Positions 9,406 to 18,265 of a stretch of DNA of 64,000 nt are shown here, piece by piece. A model generated the notes under the pieces. That model searched no databases and had not been told where the DNA came from. It was given only the letters and a program-made list of their open reading frames with translations. Source of the stretch: Spirosomataceae bacterium TFI 002 (GTDB taxonomy: Bacteria; Bacteroidota; Bacteroidia; Cytophagales; Spirosomataceae); the NCBI GenBank assembly GCA_900230115.1, contig LT907983.1, positions 1,116,001 to 1,180,000 on the forward strand. The letters run 5' to 3'. The position numbers were made by a program, and so were the translations under genes. Each line of letters opens with the position of its first letter. The first letter of the stretch is position 1.

Positions 9406-10006
9406 CTTCGGGTGCCGAGTTCACATGAAGTTTTTCATAAATATGTTTTACATGTGAATTCACTGTGGAGTACGATATCCCACAAGCATCGGCAATCATT
9501 TTATAACTCAAGCCCTTAACTAGACAAGAAAGAACGTCTTTTTCTCGATCTGTGAGCTCAATGAAAGTCGGTTCAGCTTGTACAAATTTGTTTTGAAACA
9601 TGTTAAGTACTTTTGCCGCGATCATTGGAGAAAGGTGTGAACCTCCTAAATTTACTTCCTTTATGGCATCAATGTATTTCTCAGGATCGGTTGTTTTGAT
9701 AATGTATCCACTTGCACCTCCACATATAGCTTGAAACACCTTTTCCTCTTGCTCAAATACTGTCTGAATCAAAATCCTAGCTTGCGGGACTATTTTTCGG
9801 ATATCTATCATGGCTTGTATTCCAGAAATATATGGCATCTCGATATCCATTAGTATCACATCTGGTTTGAGTTTTCTAACTTGGGATACTGCTTCTCTTG
9901 CGTCAGGAAAGCTACCCGCGAGTAAAATGTTTTCGTGGCCAGCTAAATAGAGAGAGAGGCTTTCTCTATAGTTTTTATTGTCTTCAAATAGAACCACTCT
10001 TATCAT
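9371..10006 (-). CDS. NarL/FixJ-family response regulator
   Basis: A 211-residue two-component regulator. The receiver domain (1-120) starts MIRVVLFEDN and has phosphoacceptor D54 in VILMDIEMP and the conserved lysine near 104 (IIKTTDP). The C-terminal LuxR-type helix-turn-helix (about 145-205) reads LTDREKDVLSCLVKGLSYKMIA. I chose the ATG at 10006 because it puts the first receiver strand at the N terminus as usual; an upstream in-frame ATG at 10060 would add 18 atypical residues. The cognate kinase is probably the HisKA_3-type sensor at 10418-11458, transcribed in the same direction. The 411 bp gap between them holds a possible promoter and palindrome, so the regulator probably has its own promoter. 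Confidence 0.9.
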   Translation of the reverse strand: MIRVVLFEDNKNYRESLSLYLAGHENILLAGSFPDAREAVSQVRKLKPDVILMDIEMPYISGIQAMIDIRKIVPQARILIQTVFEQEEKVFQAICGGASGYIIKTTDPEKYIDAIKEVNLGGSHLSPMIAAKVLNMFQNKFVQAEPTFIELTDREKDVLSCLVKGLSYKMIADACGISYSTVNSHVKHIYEKLHVNSAPEAIVKAIEMRLV

Positions 10007-10077
10007 TCGCTTTGATAGTTTTAAAAATGGATAGTTAGGTGTGTGTTGTACTGCGAACATTTACTAATTCTTTTTGA

Positions 10078-10123
10078 CAAAGTTGCTCACAATATGACTC
10101 ACCGTCAATCCCTAATATTAGGG
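10078..10123 (-). promoter_or_regulatory. Putative promoter and palindromic operator of the NarL-type regulator
   Basis: On the minus strand a perfect 14 bp palindrome CCCTAATATTAGGG (10110-10123) is followed by one base and then TTGACG, 20 bp, and CAACTTTG (10078-10085). The last two elements resemble the Bacteroidota -33 TTG and -7 TAnnTTTG boxes, with the first T replaced by C. The palindrome abuts the -33 box, a usual place for an activator site. The same layout is seen upstream of the coathanger gene near 13.2 kb. Confidence 0.45.
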
Positions 10124-10417
10124 AGAACGTTTTCATTTAGTTTTTCACCACCCTTCACTTCGGCAAAAAGCTCAGATCAGGCAAAGACCCAAAGGCTCTA
10201 GGTATTCGTTTCGTTTAATTCGATATTCATTTCTTGTTTTTGGCAACTGAGCTTTTATACACACTTATTGTCAGCCTTGAATAGTAATGTCATCAAAGTT
10301 CGCTAGCATGTCACAAAGTCCCTTCTCTAAACTCGCAGTATCTTGCACTTAGCTATGTCGTCAGAGCTCCTTAAAACCAGCTCAATCAACCAAATCCGCA
10401 TACCATATAATATGTAA
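10124..10417. other. Intergenic gap between kinase and regulator genes
   Basis: No gene recognised. It contains a 10 bp inverted repeat AAAAGCTCAG (10166-10175) and CTGAGCTTTT (10247-10256) separated by 71 bp. On the minus strand the second arm is followed by a short T run, so a long-loop terminator or attenuator is possible. Otherwise nothing is seen. Confidence 0.4.
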
Positions 10418-11458
10418 CTAACAAACCAACTCCAAAACCGTCCCCTCCCCTTTTTTACTCACTATCGTAATATCAAATTCAGACTCTTCAGCTCGTTCTC
10501 GGTAATTTCTGAGACCGTTGCCCTCTGTTGCCAATGTGGTGTCAAAACCCTTACCATCGTCTTTTAAAATAAAATAGGTACGATCTCCTTTTTGAAAAAT
10601 ATGCAAATCTGCATTAATTGCATCTGAGTGTTTAGCTATATTATTTATCCCTTCTTTCAATATGAGATAACAATTTTTTCGGCTCTCCATGTCAAGTTTC
10701 AACTTTAATGCGTCTATCTCTACTTCATGGTTAAATGCAATTTTTTTTTCTCCAAGAATCGCTGTTCCAAAATTAATCAATCTGCCAATTAGCTTATCAG
10801 TGCTATCATTTTGAGGATTTAAAGCCCATACAGTATCTTGCATTAATGTTACTGACTCTTTAGAGTTTGCAATAATTTTATTGATTACTTCATCTACGTT
10901 TCCCGGATTAGTAAGTACTTGTTTTTTAAGTACTTGAGAGAATATGGCAATGCTGCTCAAGTTGGATCCAACTTCATCATGAAGATCAGCCGAAATACGG
11001 TTTCTTATCTCTTGGATCTTTAGCTTTTGCCTAAAATTGTATAAGAAAAACAAATAACTACCAACCCCTAGAATAATGAAAATGTAAGCCAAAATCATTG
11101 GCCAAAACCACCACTTTTGCCACACAGCTTCCATCACGGAAATTTTAATTTCTTTAAATTCATTAGAAGAACCGAAATGATACTTTAGCAGGTACTTGCC
11201 CCCAGGAAGGTTTGTATATCGTAAACTTGGAAATGGATTTTGAATCAATTTTGTATCAAAACCAACCAACTGATAAGACAGCTTTTCACCAGTATGCTCA
11301 CTAAAGTTGATAATGAGATTATTATCTAAACCTTGAATATAAATGGAGTCCTTATTTTCACTTACAAAAGTACGGATTGCTTCTACTTGAATCTCCTGTG
11401 AGAAACTTTGAAATGCAACAAAACATACAACTATTGTAAATATAAACCGAATTTTCAA
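10418..11458 (-). CDS. Sensor histidine kinase (HisKA_3 type) with short Y_Y_Y-like sensor
   Basis: A 346-residue kinase. A signal peptide (1-20) is followed by a short beta-rich extracytoplasmic region (21-110) with the Y_Y_Y-like features SYQLVGFDT and YTNLPGGKYLLKY. One membrane segment spans about 118-140. The phosphoacceptor is H160 in ISADLHDEVGSNLSSI, the HisKA_3 signature that pairs with NarL/FixJ regulators. The HATPase_c motifs are KEGINNIAKHS, LKDDGKGFD and GNGLRNYRERA. Bacteroidota relatives usually carry a two-component beta-propeller before Y_Y_Y; that propeller is missing here. It lies 49 bp or more downstream of the secreted coathanger gene and upstream of the NarL-type regulator. 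Confidence 0.9.
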   Translation of the reverse strand: MKIRFIFTIVVCFVAFQSFSQEIQVEAIRTFVSENKDSIYIQGLDNNLIINFSEHTGEKLSYQLVGFDTKLIQNPFPSLRYTNLPGGKYLLKYHFGSSNEFKEIKISVMEAVWQKWWFWPMILAYIFIILGVGSYLFFLYNFRQKLKIQEIRNRISADLHDEVGSNLSSIAIFSQVLKKQVLTNPGNVDEVINKIIANSKESVTLMQDTVWALNPQNDSTDKLIGRLINFGTAILGEKKIAFNHEVEIDALKLKLDMESRKNCYLILKEGINNIAKHSDAINADLHIFQKGDRTYFILKDDGKGFDTTLATEGNGLRNYRERAEESEFDITIVSKKGEGTVLELVC

Positions 11459-11507
11459 TTTTAGTTTTTGGGCTAGTGGTTGTGTGGTATAAAACTAAAC
11501 AAAGAGT

Positions 11508-13160
11508 TTAATTATACCTTACTCTCACCATTATTTGTTCGTCGAGAACGACTTCCTCTTTTCGTGAAGTTAGCGGAAAGTAGTATGTCCCTTCTGGAAG
11601 TTTACCCAAATAAAAGGTACACCCAAAAAGTTCTGTAGGTTCATACGGACCAAGCTTCATTTGCGTATCCATGTCACCTTGAAAAGTTGTAACATAAACC
11701 GTACTGTCAGCCAAGCGGGTAAAGGTTGTATTAACAGCAAAATGCCCTCCAGCAGTATTACGAGTTACAATATACCTATCCAAAGCAGCATCTCTATTTA
11801 TCCTAAAGTCTATAATAAAGTCTTTTGGTGCATCGTTTTGGCCTATACGAGCAACTCGAAGATGTCTATTACTAAATGGCTCAAAACCATCAAACTTCTC
11901 AACATTAAACCTAAAGCTTCCTCCATTGATTGAGTAATTGAGATCACTATTGACGTCGTATTTTAAATAAAGTGCCTCTATCCGTTGGTATGAACCACTT
12001 TCTGTGATATTAGTTGATAAATAAAAAGGTGAGTCTATGTCCAAAAACGTAGTTACTGGTTCGAGGTTTGGCAATGGCGTATCTTCTGTTCCTAAGTAGG
12101 ACTGAACCTGAGAATAACGCACATCGTCGTAATGAGGACAATTGGGCCCTGTTCGTAATGAAACATTATTGGGTACCGTAAATGGATGCCTATAAAACCA
12201 CAAGTAGCGATCATTCTTTTTGTCCTTCCCTAGTTTTTTCATATCGAACCATTGGTTCCCAATTCTGTATTGCGGTCTATTCTTAGCGTAGACCGTACCT
12301 ACTAGTTCATTCTGAAGTGTATTTGCATACAAATGAGGCGAAGCTGTAGTATGATTATCAAATGACTCACAAGGAATTACATTTGTGGGTGTCACATATG
12401 TGCCTTGAACTAAATTGCAATCTTGTATTTTGGATTCAAAAACAACTCCTTCTCCAGAACTAAAGCCGGGAAGCAACTCTATCGCGTTTCCAGAAAAAGC
12501 TTGAACATTTGACTGACTACTGATATTCCCGCCAAGCTTAATAGTGTTTTTTGCGTATTGATTCTGACCACCCGAAAGGGATGTATTTAACTGTATGTTT
12601 TCGGGACAATAATAGTAATACTTTACAACTCCACCAATTGGTTGCCCTATACTCACCTCGGTATTATCATTAGCAAAATTACTGACCATTAGTAGGTAGT
12701 AATTATTAACAATCGCATTGCTGAGATTCAAAACCGGCGAAAGCGTATCATATTGACAATCAAGGGGGAAACTATTTAACGCGTCACATGTATTAGATAT
12801 ATCTTGTCCTGTTACCGGCCCCCAAATTGCAGCATCAATATCCAAATTATTATTAGAAGCAATGTTGAAGGTAAGCTGTGAACCAGAAAGTACCTTAATT
12901 AAAACCCATCTTGGATTTCGTGGTTCTATGATGCAGCCCATCTGAGCCTTAGCTGGAATTGGAAGACTATCTTGATTATTTATTGAAGCCTTAAATATAA
13001 AATTATCTGTACCAACCAGTTGTGTTGCGTTGGTTTCAAAAAAATAACAAGATGGAGTACTATTTGATGTAGTAAGACGATATTGACTTTGCCCTATGCT
13101 ATCCAATACGGATATAGCAAAAAGGATAAAAACCAACACACTTTTATTAGGATAACGCAA
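11508..13160 (-). CDS. Secreted protein with PPC-like, 3-coathanger and shared C-terminal domain
   Basis: Exported protein of about 550 residues, function unknown. The longest open frame begins at a TTG at 13220, but that TTG is the -33 box of a good promoter. I therefore start at the TTG at 13160, giving RYPNKSVLVFILFAISVLDSIGQ (in parts) as a typical signal peptide; the start remains uncertain. Domains in order: a PPC-like beta domain (WVLIKVLSGSQLTFNI, DIDAAIWGP), a 3-coathanger stack (IKLGGNISS, IELLPGFSSGEG), and a C-terminal region. The C-terminal region is shared with the gene at the right edge of the window: both have RTxxxCxxYxDVR, PKDFI, RYxVxRN and GGHxxVxxTxTR. It sits between recQ and the sensor kinase, so it may be part of that signalling unit. 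Confidence 0.75.
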   Translation of the reverse strand: MRYPNKSVLVFILFAISVLDSIGQSQYRLTTSNSTPSCYFFETNATQLVGTDNFIFKASINNQDSLPIPAKAQMGCIIEPRNPRWVLIKVLSGSQLTFNIASNNNLDIDAAIWGPVTGQDISNTCDALNSFPLDCQYDTLSPVLNLSNAIVNNYYLLMVSNFANDNTEVSIGQPIGGVVKYYYYCPENIQLNTSLSGGQNQYAKNTIKLGGNISSQSNVQAFSGNAIELLPGFSSGEGVVFESKIQDCNLVQGTYVTPTNVIPCESFDNHTTASPHLYANTLQNELVGTVYAKNRPQYRIGNQWFDMKKLGKDKKNDRYLWFYRHPFTVPNNVSLRTGPNCPHYDDVRYSQVQSYLGTEDTPLPNLEPVTTFLDIDSPFYLSTNITESGSYQRIEALYLKYDVNSDLNYSINGGSFRFNVEKFDGFEPFSNRHLRVARIGQNDAPKDFIIDFRINRDAALDRYIVTRNTAGGHFAVNTTFTRLADSTVYVTTFQGDMDTQMKLGPYEPTELFGCTFYLGKLPEGTYYFPLTSRKEEVVLDEQIMVRVRYN

Positions 13161-13190
13161 CGTTCTAGGATTCAGTGAATTAATTATTTT

Positions 13191-13238
13191 CAAAATTAAC
13201 TGAAAATACTGAACGTACAATATACCCCCTCGGGGTAT
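13191..13238 (-). promoter_or_regulatory. Promoter with adjacent palindromic operator, coathanger gene
   Basis: On the minus strand: ATACCCC, 3 bp, GGGGTAT palindrome (13222-13238), one base, TTG (13218-13220), exactly 19 bp, TAATTTTG (13191-13198). This fits the Bacteroidota TTG-N19-TAnnTTTG consensus fully. Transcription would start near 13184, inside the longest open frame, which decides the start codon of the gene. The palindrome touching the -33 box is likely a regulator site. Confidence 0.65.
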
Positions 13239-13266
13239 TTTCTCTACAACTTATTAAAAGGATGTA

Positions 13267-15540
13267 TTAATTCGCGACTTCACTTAAAAACTTGATCCTA
13301 ACAAGTCTTAAATCTTCTTCTGTTACTTCGTCATCGTAATCATCAAACTCTTTGAGACCAGCTTTGATGCTATCACTTTCGGCAGACATGAAGTACTCAT
13401 AAATATCGTCTAGCTTATCACTATCCATTGCGTGATCTAAATAATAATTAAGATTGAGCCTAGTTCCAGAATAACAGATATTCTCAATTTCGGTGAGTAA
13501 TTCATCAAAAGGTATACCTTTTGATTCTGCAATTTCCTCCAAATCTACCTTACGGTCAACTTGCTGAATTATGAAAATCTTTGTTTTAGACTTATTTACG
13601 GCAGTTTTAACAACAAAATCTTGAGTGGTTTCAATTTCGTTATCGTCAACATATTTTTTAATAAGATCAATAAAAGGTTTTCCAAACTTAGACACCTTAC
13701 CCATCCCTACTCCATTCACTTGAGCAAGTTCTTGATCAGATCCAGGGTATGTAGTTGCCATCTCTTCTAGCGAAGGATCTTGAAAAACAACATATGGCGG
13801 CACTCCTTTTTCCTTGGCAATTTTCTTACGAAGAGCTTTAAGCATTTCGAGCAAGACTTCATCTGCAGCTCCACCTCCATCAGAATTGGAATTTGACTGC
13901 AATTCATCCCCTCTGCTTCCTTCGGCTTCTTCTAAGTTATGATCTTCTCTCATCTCTACTTTGTAGGGATCTTGTAAGAACTTCTCACCTTTATCGGTGA
14001 CTTTCACAACTCCAAATTGCTCTATATCTTTCTCAATGAAGCCCAATACTTGAACCTGACGAAGTATTGATATCCAACGATCTGTAGGTGTAAACTTTTG
14101 ATCGCCATTCATATCGGCTTTGGCAACATAAAGCTTTTCTCCTTCCTTGTCTTTGAAAAACTCTAAGCCTTTTCCGTACTCTTTTAACCTATCGTGTCCA
14201 TAACTTTTTATATACTCATTCGCAGCATTGGCAGATACCAAGTCAGCAATATGAGGAATAGGAAAACGCTGTCCAGTATTTTTGATTGCATTAAGTAGCA
14301 AAACAAGTTCTTCTTCTATTTTATAAGCCTTTGTAGGTGTTTTGCAGTTATCACAAAAACCACAATCTTCTTTCATGTATTCACCAAAATAGCTCAGCAA
14401 TTGTCTTCTACGACAAACTCCTAATGAAGAATATGCTACAATCTCCATGAGCAATGCTCTAGCATTGTCTCTTTCAACCACAGTTTTATCCTTACTGAAC
14501 TTCTCCAATTTTTGGATATCGTCATAAGCATAAAACATTAAGCATTTTCCATCCAATCCATCCCTACCAGCTCTTCCAGTTTCTTGATAGTAACCCTCGA
14601 GTGACTTAGGAGCATCGTAGTGAATTACAAATCTTACATCTGGCTTATCTATTCCCATACCAAATGCAATAGTTGCTACTACGATATCACAATCTTCGTT
14701 CAAAAAAGCATCTTGGTTCTTCATCCTTACGTCAGAATCAAGTCCTGCGTGATAAGGCAAAGCCCTGAAACCATTCACACTCAATAATGCAGCAATTTCT
14801 TCAACCTTTTTACGACTCAAGCAATATACAATTCCCGACTTCCCTTTATGCTGACTCACGAATTGAATCAACTGTTTTTTAGGGTTAATCTTTGGCCTTA
14901 CTTCATAATATAAGTTTGCTCTATTAAACGAGGATTTGAAAAGCTGCGAATCATCCATGTTCAAGTTCTTCTGGATGTCTTGCTGAACCTTAGGTGTTGC
15001 AGTTGCTGTAAGTGCAATTATAGGCAACTCATTATCCAAGCTTTCAATAATGCTACGAATTCTCCTATACTCTGGACGAAAATCATGTCCCCATTCCGAA
15101 ATACAGTGAGCTTCGTCTACCGCTACAAAGGAAAGTTTCGCTTCCTTCAAAAACTTTAAATTATCCTCCTTGGTAAGTGATTCAGGAGCGATGTATAACA
15201 ATTTACATTCACCACTGAGCACATCCTTTTTCACTCTATTCATTTCGCTCTTGTTGAGCGTACTATTCAGAAACTGAGCATTGATACCAAAGGCGTTCAT
15301 TTGATCCACCTGGTTTTTCATAAGTGCAATAAGTGGGCTTATTACCACCGCTGTTCCATCTGTACTTATTGCCGGTAGCTGGTAACATAGGGACTTACCT
15401 GCTCCAGTGGGCATTATGACAAAGGTATTTTTACCGCTTGCTATAGATGCTATTATTGCTTCTTGTGTCCCTCTGAAATTATCAAAGCCAAAAATCTGCT
15501 TTAGATTTTCTTTAAGTAATTGTCCGTCGAAAGTCATCAT
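13267..15540 (-). CDS. recQ: ATP-dependent DNA helicase RecQ
   Basis: 3'-5' DNA helicase for recombination and fork repair. Superfamily 2 motifs: Walker A MPTGAGKS (43-50) and DEAH at 142-145, followed by the RecQ aromatic loop (CISEWGHDFRPEY). Motif VI is YYQETGRAGRDG. A four-cysteine zinc site (CRRRQLL, CGFCDNC) and winged helix (RQC) follow, then an HRDC domain (about 555-625) and a Bacteroidota-type C-terminal extension with a predicted helix-turn-helix (about 650-730). Length 757 is normal for this group. Two ATG codons sit in tandem at the start; either may be used. It is followed after 46 bp or more by the coathanger gene, which has its own promoter, and is divergent from kdsD. Confidence 0.96.
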   Translation of the reverse strand: MMTFDGQLLKENLKQIFGFDNFRGTQEAIIASIASGKNTFVIMPTGAGKSLCYQLPAISTDGTAVVISPLIALMKNQVDQMNAFGINAQFLNSTLNKSEMNRVKKDVLSGECKLLYIAPESLTKEDNLKFLKEAKLSFVAVDEAHCISEWGHDFRPEYRRIRSIIESLDNELPIIALTATATPKVQQDIQKNLNMDDSQLFKSSFNRANLYYEVRPKINPKKQLIQFVSQHKGKSGIVYCLSRKKVEEIAALLSVNGFRALPYHAGLDSDVRMKNQDAFLNEDCDIVVATIAFGMGIDKPDVRFVIHYDAPKSLEGYYQETGRAGRDGLDGKCLMFYAYDDIQKLEKFSKDKTVVERDNARALLMEIVAYSSLGVCRRRQLLSYFGEYMKEDCGFCDNCKTPTKAYKIEEELVLLLNAIKNTGQRFPIPHIADLVSANAANEYIKSYGHDRLKEYGKGLEFFKDKEGEKLYVAKADMNGDQKFTPTDRWISILRQVQVLGFIEKDIEQFGVVKVTDKGEKFLQDPYKVEMREDHNLEEAEGSRGDELQSNSNSDGGGAADEVLLEMLKALRKKIAKEKGVPPYVVFQDPSLEEMATTYPGSDQELAQVNGVGMGKVSKFGKPFIDLIKKYVDDNEIETTQDFVVKTAVNKSKTKIFIIQQVDRKVDLEEIAESKGIPFDELLTEIENICYSGTRLNLNYYLDHAMDSDKLDDIYEYFMSAESDSIKAGLKEFDDYDDEVTEEDLRLVRIKFLSEVAN

Positions 15541-15663
15541 ATTGAATTGGCGTTTTAAGCCATTAAATTTGAGAAGCCTATAAGCTAATATAAGTAATTA
15601 CTAGTTAATCCTGCTAATTGAAGATCAAAAAAGCAGAATAGCCACTTGTCTCAAATTTGTCCT

Positions 15664-15671
15664 TACTTTTG
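15664..15671 (+). promoter_or_regulatory. Putative -7 promoter element of kdsD-nadB
   Basis: TACTTTTG fits the Bacteroidota -7 consensus TAnnTTTG. A TTG at 15646 lies 15 bp upstream, shorter than the ideal 19, so the -33 box is weak. It is 24 bp before the GTG start of kdsD. Confidence 0.45.
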
Positions 15672-15695
15672 TATGGTTAGATTAAAATATATCCT

Positions 15696-16670
15696 GTGGA
15701 AGCGAAGTTAGGAAAAAATATAATAGTTACTGCCCAAAAAGTCTTAAGTGCTGAGAGTGAGGCAATACAATCTTTAATAAGTACAATTGGAGTCGATTTC
15801 ATATCAACAATTGAAGCTATTTTAAATTCAGAAGGAAAGGTTGTAATTACTGGAATTGGGAAAAGTGCAATAATTGGACAAAAGATAGTTGCCACACTTA
15901 ACTCCACTGGTCAAGTTGCCGTATTTCTCCATGCAGCTGAAGCCCTGCATGGTGATTTAGGAATTTTACAAAAAAAGGACATCGTTATTTGTATTTCAAA
16001 AAGTGGAGATACTCCAGAGATAAGAGCTTTAGTTCCTCTTTTAAAGAGACATAGCGAAAAAACTATCGCAATTGTTTGTAACGAAAAATCTTACCTCGGC
16101 CTTAATTCGGACCTATGTTTACATATCCCTATTAAAAGAGAAGCCTGCCCATTAAACCTTGCTCCTACTACTTCTACCACAGCAACATTGGCAATGGGAG
16201 ATGCTTTAGCAATGGCACTTTTAGAAGCTCGCAGTTTTAGCAAAACTGACTTTGCAGCCCTGCACCCAGGTGGTAGTTTAGGCAAAAGATTATATTTAAA
16301 AGTAAGTGACATATATCCAAATAATCCAAAACCACATGTAACTACAGATACCAATATCAAAGAAGTGATCATGGAGATTTCTTCAAATAGACTTGGGATA
16401 ACAGCAGTACTTGACAGCAAAGAAGAACTAGTAGGGGTAATTACCGACGGTGATTTAAGACGAATGCTTTTCGCAAATGAAAACTTCCAACACCTAAAAG
16501 CTAAAGATATCATGACTTCAAATCCAAAAACTATTGAATCTGATGTTTTTGCTGTAGAGGCTTTGAGTTTTATGGAAAAAAATAGCATCACACAACTTGT
16601 AGTAAAGCAAGGAAAAAAAGTATTGGGTTTTGTACATTTACACGACCTCTTGAAAGAGGGCCTTGTTTAA
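15696..16670 (+). CDS. kdsD: D-arabinose 5-phosphate isomerase (KpsF/KdsD)
   Basis: Converts ribulose 5-phosphate to arabinose 5-phosphate, the first step to Kdo for lipopolysaccharide. The SIS domain (about 35-170) has VVITGIGKSAIIGQKI, EALHGDLG and CISKSGDTPEI, and a paired CBS module fills 200-320. The Kdo-specific pattern LAPTTSTTATLAMGDALA and FAALHPGGSLGKRL is present. The start is a GTG at 15696; no in-frame ATG precedes the conserved N terminus. nadB follows after 14 bp, so both are probably one transcript. waaA, the Kdo transferase, is elsewhere in this window (43008-44246). Cytoplasmic. Length 324 is normal. Confidence 0.95.
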   Translation: MEAKLGKNIIVTAQKVLSAESEAIQSLISTIGVDFISTIEAILNSEGKVVITGIGKSAIIGQKIVATLNSTGQVAVFLHAAEALHGDLGILQKKDIVICISKSGDTPEIRALVPLLKRHSEKTIAIVCNEKSYLGLNSDLCLHIPIKREACPLNLAPTTSTTATLAMGDALAMALLEARSFSKTDFAALHPGGSLGKRLYLKVSDIYPNNPKPHVTTDTNIKEVIMEISSNRLGITAVLDSKEELVGVITDGDLRRMLFANENFQHLKAKDIMTSNPKTIESDVFAVEALSFMEKNSITQLVVKQGKKVLGFVHLHDLLKEGLV

Positions 16671-16684
16671 AATAATAATTAGAA

Positions 16685-18265
16685 ATGCGTAAAACAGATT
16701 TTTTGGTAATTGGTTCTGGTATTGCGGGCTTGAGCTTTGCTCTAAAAGCAGCAAAAAAAGGAAAGGTGCTTGTACTCACAAAAGTAAACGCCGACGAAAC
16801 CAATACAAAGTATGCTCAAGGTGGAATTGCCGCGGTTTTTGACCCCGAAGTTGACACTTTTGAAAAACATATTGAAGATACCTTAATAGCTGGAGACGGG
16901 CTTTGTGACAGAAAAATTGTAGAAATCGTTGTAAAAGAAGGCCCCGACCGCATAAGAGAACTGATTGAGTACGGAACCAATTTCGATAAAGATGATGACG
17001 GTGATTACAATCTAACTCGAGAAGGCGGACACTCGGAAAATAGAATTTTACACTATAAAGATATAACAGGCTGGGAGATCGAAAGAGCACTTCTGGAGCA
17101 GGTTCAAAACAATCCTAACATTGAGATTCTCACTCATTATTATGCTGTAGAACTTCTAACGGAACACCATTTGGGCAAAATAGTGGAAACCCCTACTTGT
17201 TTTGGAATTTACGCACTAGATGTAGAAACTGGTGAAGTAGAAAAGATTCTTTCTAAAATGACCTTGATGGCAACTGGTGGAGCTGGTCACATTTACGCTG
17301 CAACCACTAACCCTGTAATTGCCACGGGAGACGGAATTGCAATGGTGAAAAGAGCCAAAGGAAAAGTGAGAGACATGGAAATGATTCAGTTTCATCCTAC
17401 TTCCCTGTTCAATCCTGGAACATTCCCGAGTTTTTTAATAACTGAAGCAGTTAGAGGCGAAGGTGGCGTATTGCGTGATCTCAAAGGAAGAGAATTCATG
17501 TACGACTACGACGAAAGAGGTTCACTTGCTCCTAGAGATATTGTTGCAAGGTCTATTGACTCAGAGATGAAGAAATCTGGAGAAGAATACGTCTACCTCG
17601 ACATTACTCACAAACCTGCAGAGCATATATTGGATCACTTCCCTAATATTTACGAAAAATGTAAAAGCTTGGGAATTGATATGACCAAAGACTGGATTCC
17701 GGTAACCCCTGCTGCACATTACCTATGTGGTGGAATTTTGGTTGACGAAATGGGTAGGTCCACCATCAAAAACATGTTCGCTTGCGGTGAAGCCTCTTCC
17801 ACAGGATTGCACGGAGCAAACCGACTAGCGTCTAATTCGCTTGTAGAAGCAGCGGTATTTGGAAATAGAATTTCGCAAATAGCACTTGAAGCAATCGAAA
17901 ACGTAGAGTTCAACGAAAGCATCCCAGACTGGAATGAATTTGGAACAGTGCAAATAAATGAAGCTGTTTTGGTCACTCACAACTTGCGGGAGCTCCAAAA
18001 AATGATGAGCGATTATGTTGGAATCGTAAGGTCTGACTTCAGACTAGAAAGAGCTCAAAGAAGACTTGCAATGTTGAAAGAAGAAACCGAAGAATTCTAC
18101 AAAAAAACAAAGTTAAGCGTCAAGCTCTGTGAACTGCGTAACCTGATTTTATGTGCTGAAATGGTGATTAACTGTGCGATTAGTAGAAAAGAAAGTAGAG
18201 GTTTGCATTTTACTACTGACTATCCGTATAAATTAGGGGGAGAACCTAAGCATTCGGTGGTTTAG
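16685..18265 (+). CDS. nadB: L-aspartate oxidase
   Basis: FAD enzyme oxidising L-aspartate to iminoaspartate, the first step of de novo NAD synthesis with NadA. The FAD-binding N terminus is VIGSGIAGLSFALKAA (7-22). Motifs of the succinate dehydrogenase/fumarate reductase flavoprotein family follow: YAQGGIAAV, TREGGHSENRILHY, IQFHPTSL, LITEAVRGEGGVLRD and TPAAHYLCGGI. GLHGANRLASNSLVEA marks the substrate-binding region. Length 526 fits NadB. nadA and nadC are not in the window. It follows kdsD by 14 bp; its stop overlaps by 4 bp the stop of the convergent alkB-like gene. Cytoplasmic. Confidence 0.96.
   Translation: MRKTDFLVIGSGIAGLSFALKAAKKGKVLVLTKVNADETNTKYAQGGIAAVFDPEVDTFEKHIEDTLIAGDGLCDRKIVEIVVKEGPDRIRELIEYGTNFDKDDDGDYNLTREGGHSENRILHYKDITGWEIERALLEQVQNNPNIEILTHYYAVELLTEHHLGKIVETPTCFGIYALDVETGEVEKILSKMTLMATGGAGHIYAATTNPVIATGDGIAMVKRAKGKVRDMEMIQFHPTSLFNPGTFPSFLITEAVRGEGGVLRDLKGREFMYDYDERGSLAPRDIVARSIDSEMKKSGEEYVYLDITHKPAEHILDHFPNIYEKCKSLGIDMTKDWIPVTPAAHYLCGGILVDEMGRSTIKNMFACGEASSTGLHGANRLASNSLVEAAVFGNRISQIALEAIENVEFNESIPDWNEFGTVQINEAVLVTHNLRELQKMMSDYVGIVRSDFRLERAQRRLAMLKEETEEFYKKTKLSVKLCELRNLILCAEMVINCAISRKESRGLHFTTDYPYKLGGEPKHSVV

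Noticed and set aside
11508-13220. Taking 13220 (TTG) as the start of the coathanger gene
   Set aside because: That TTG is the -33 element of a full TTG-N19-TAnnTTTG promoter, so transcription begins downstream. The signal peptide fits a start near 13160.
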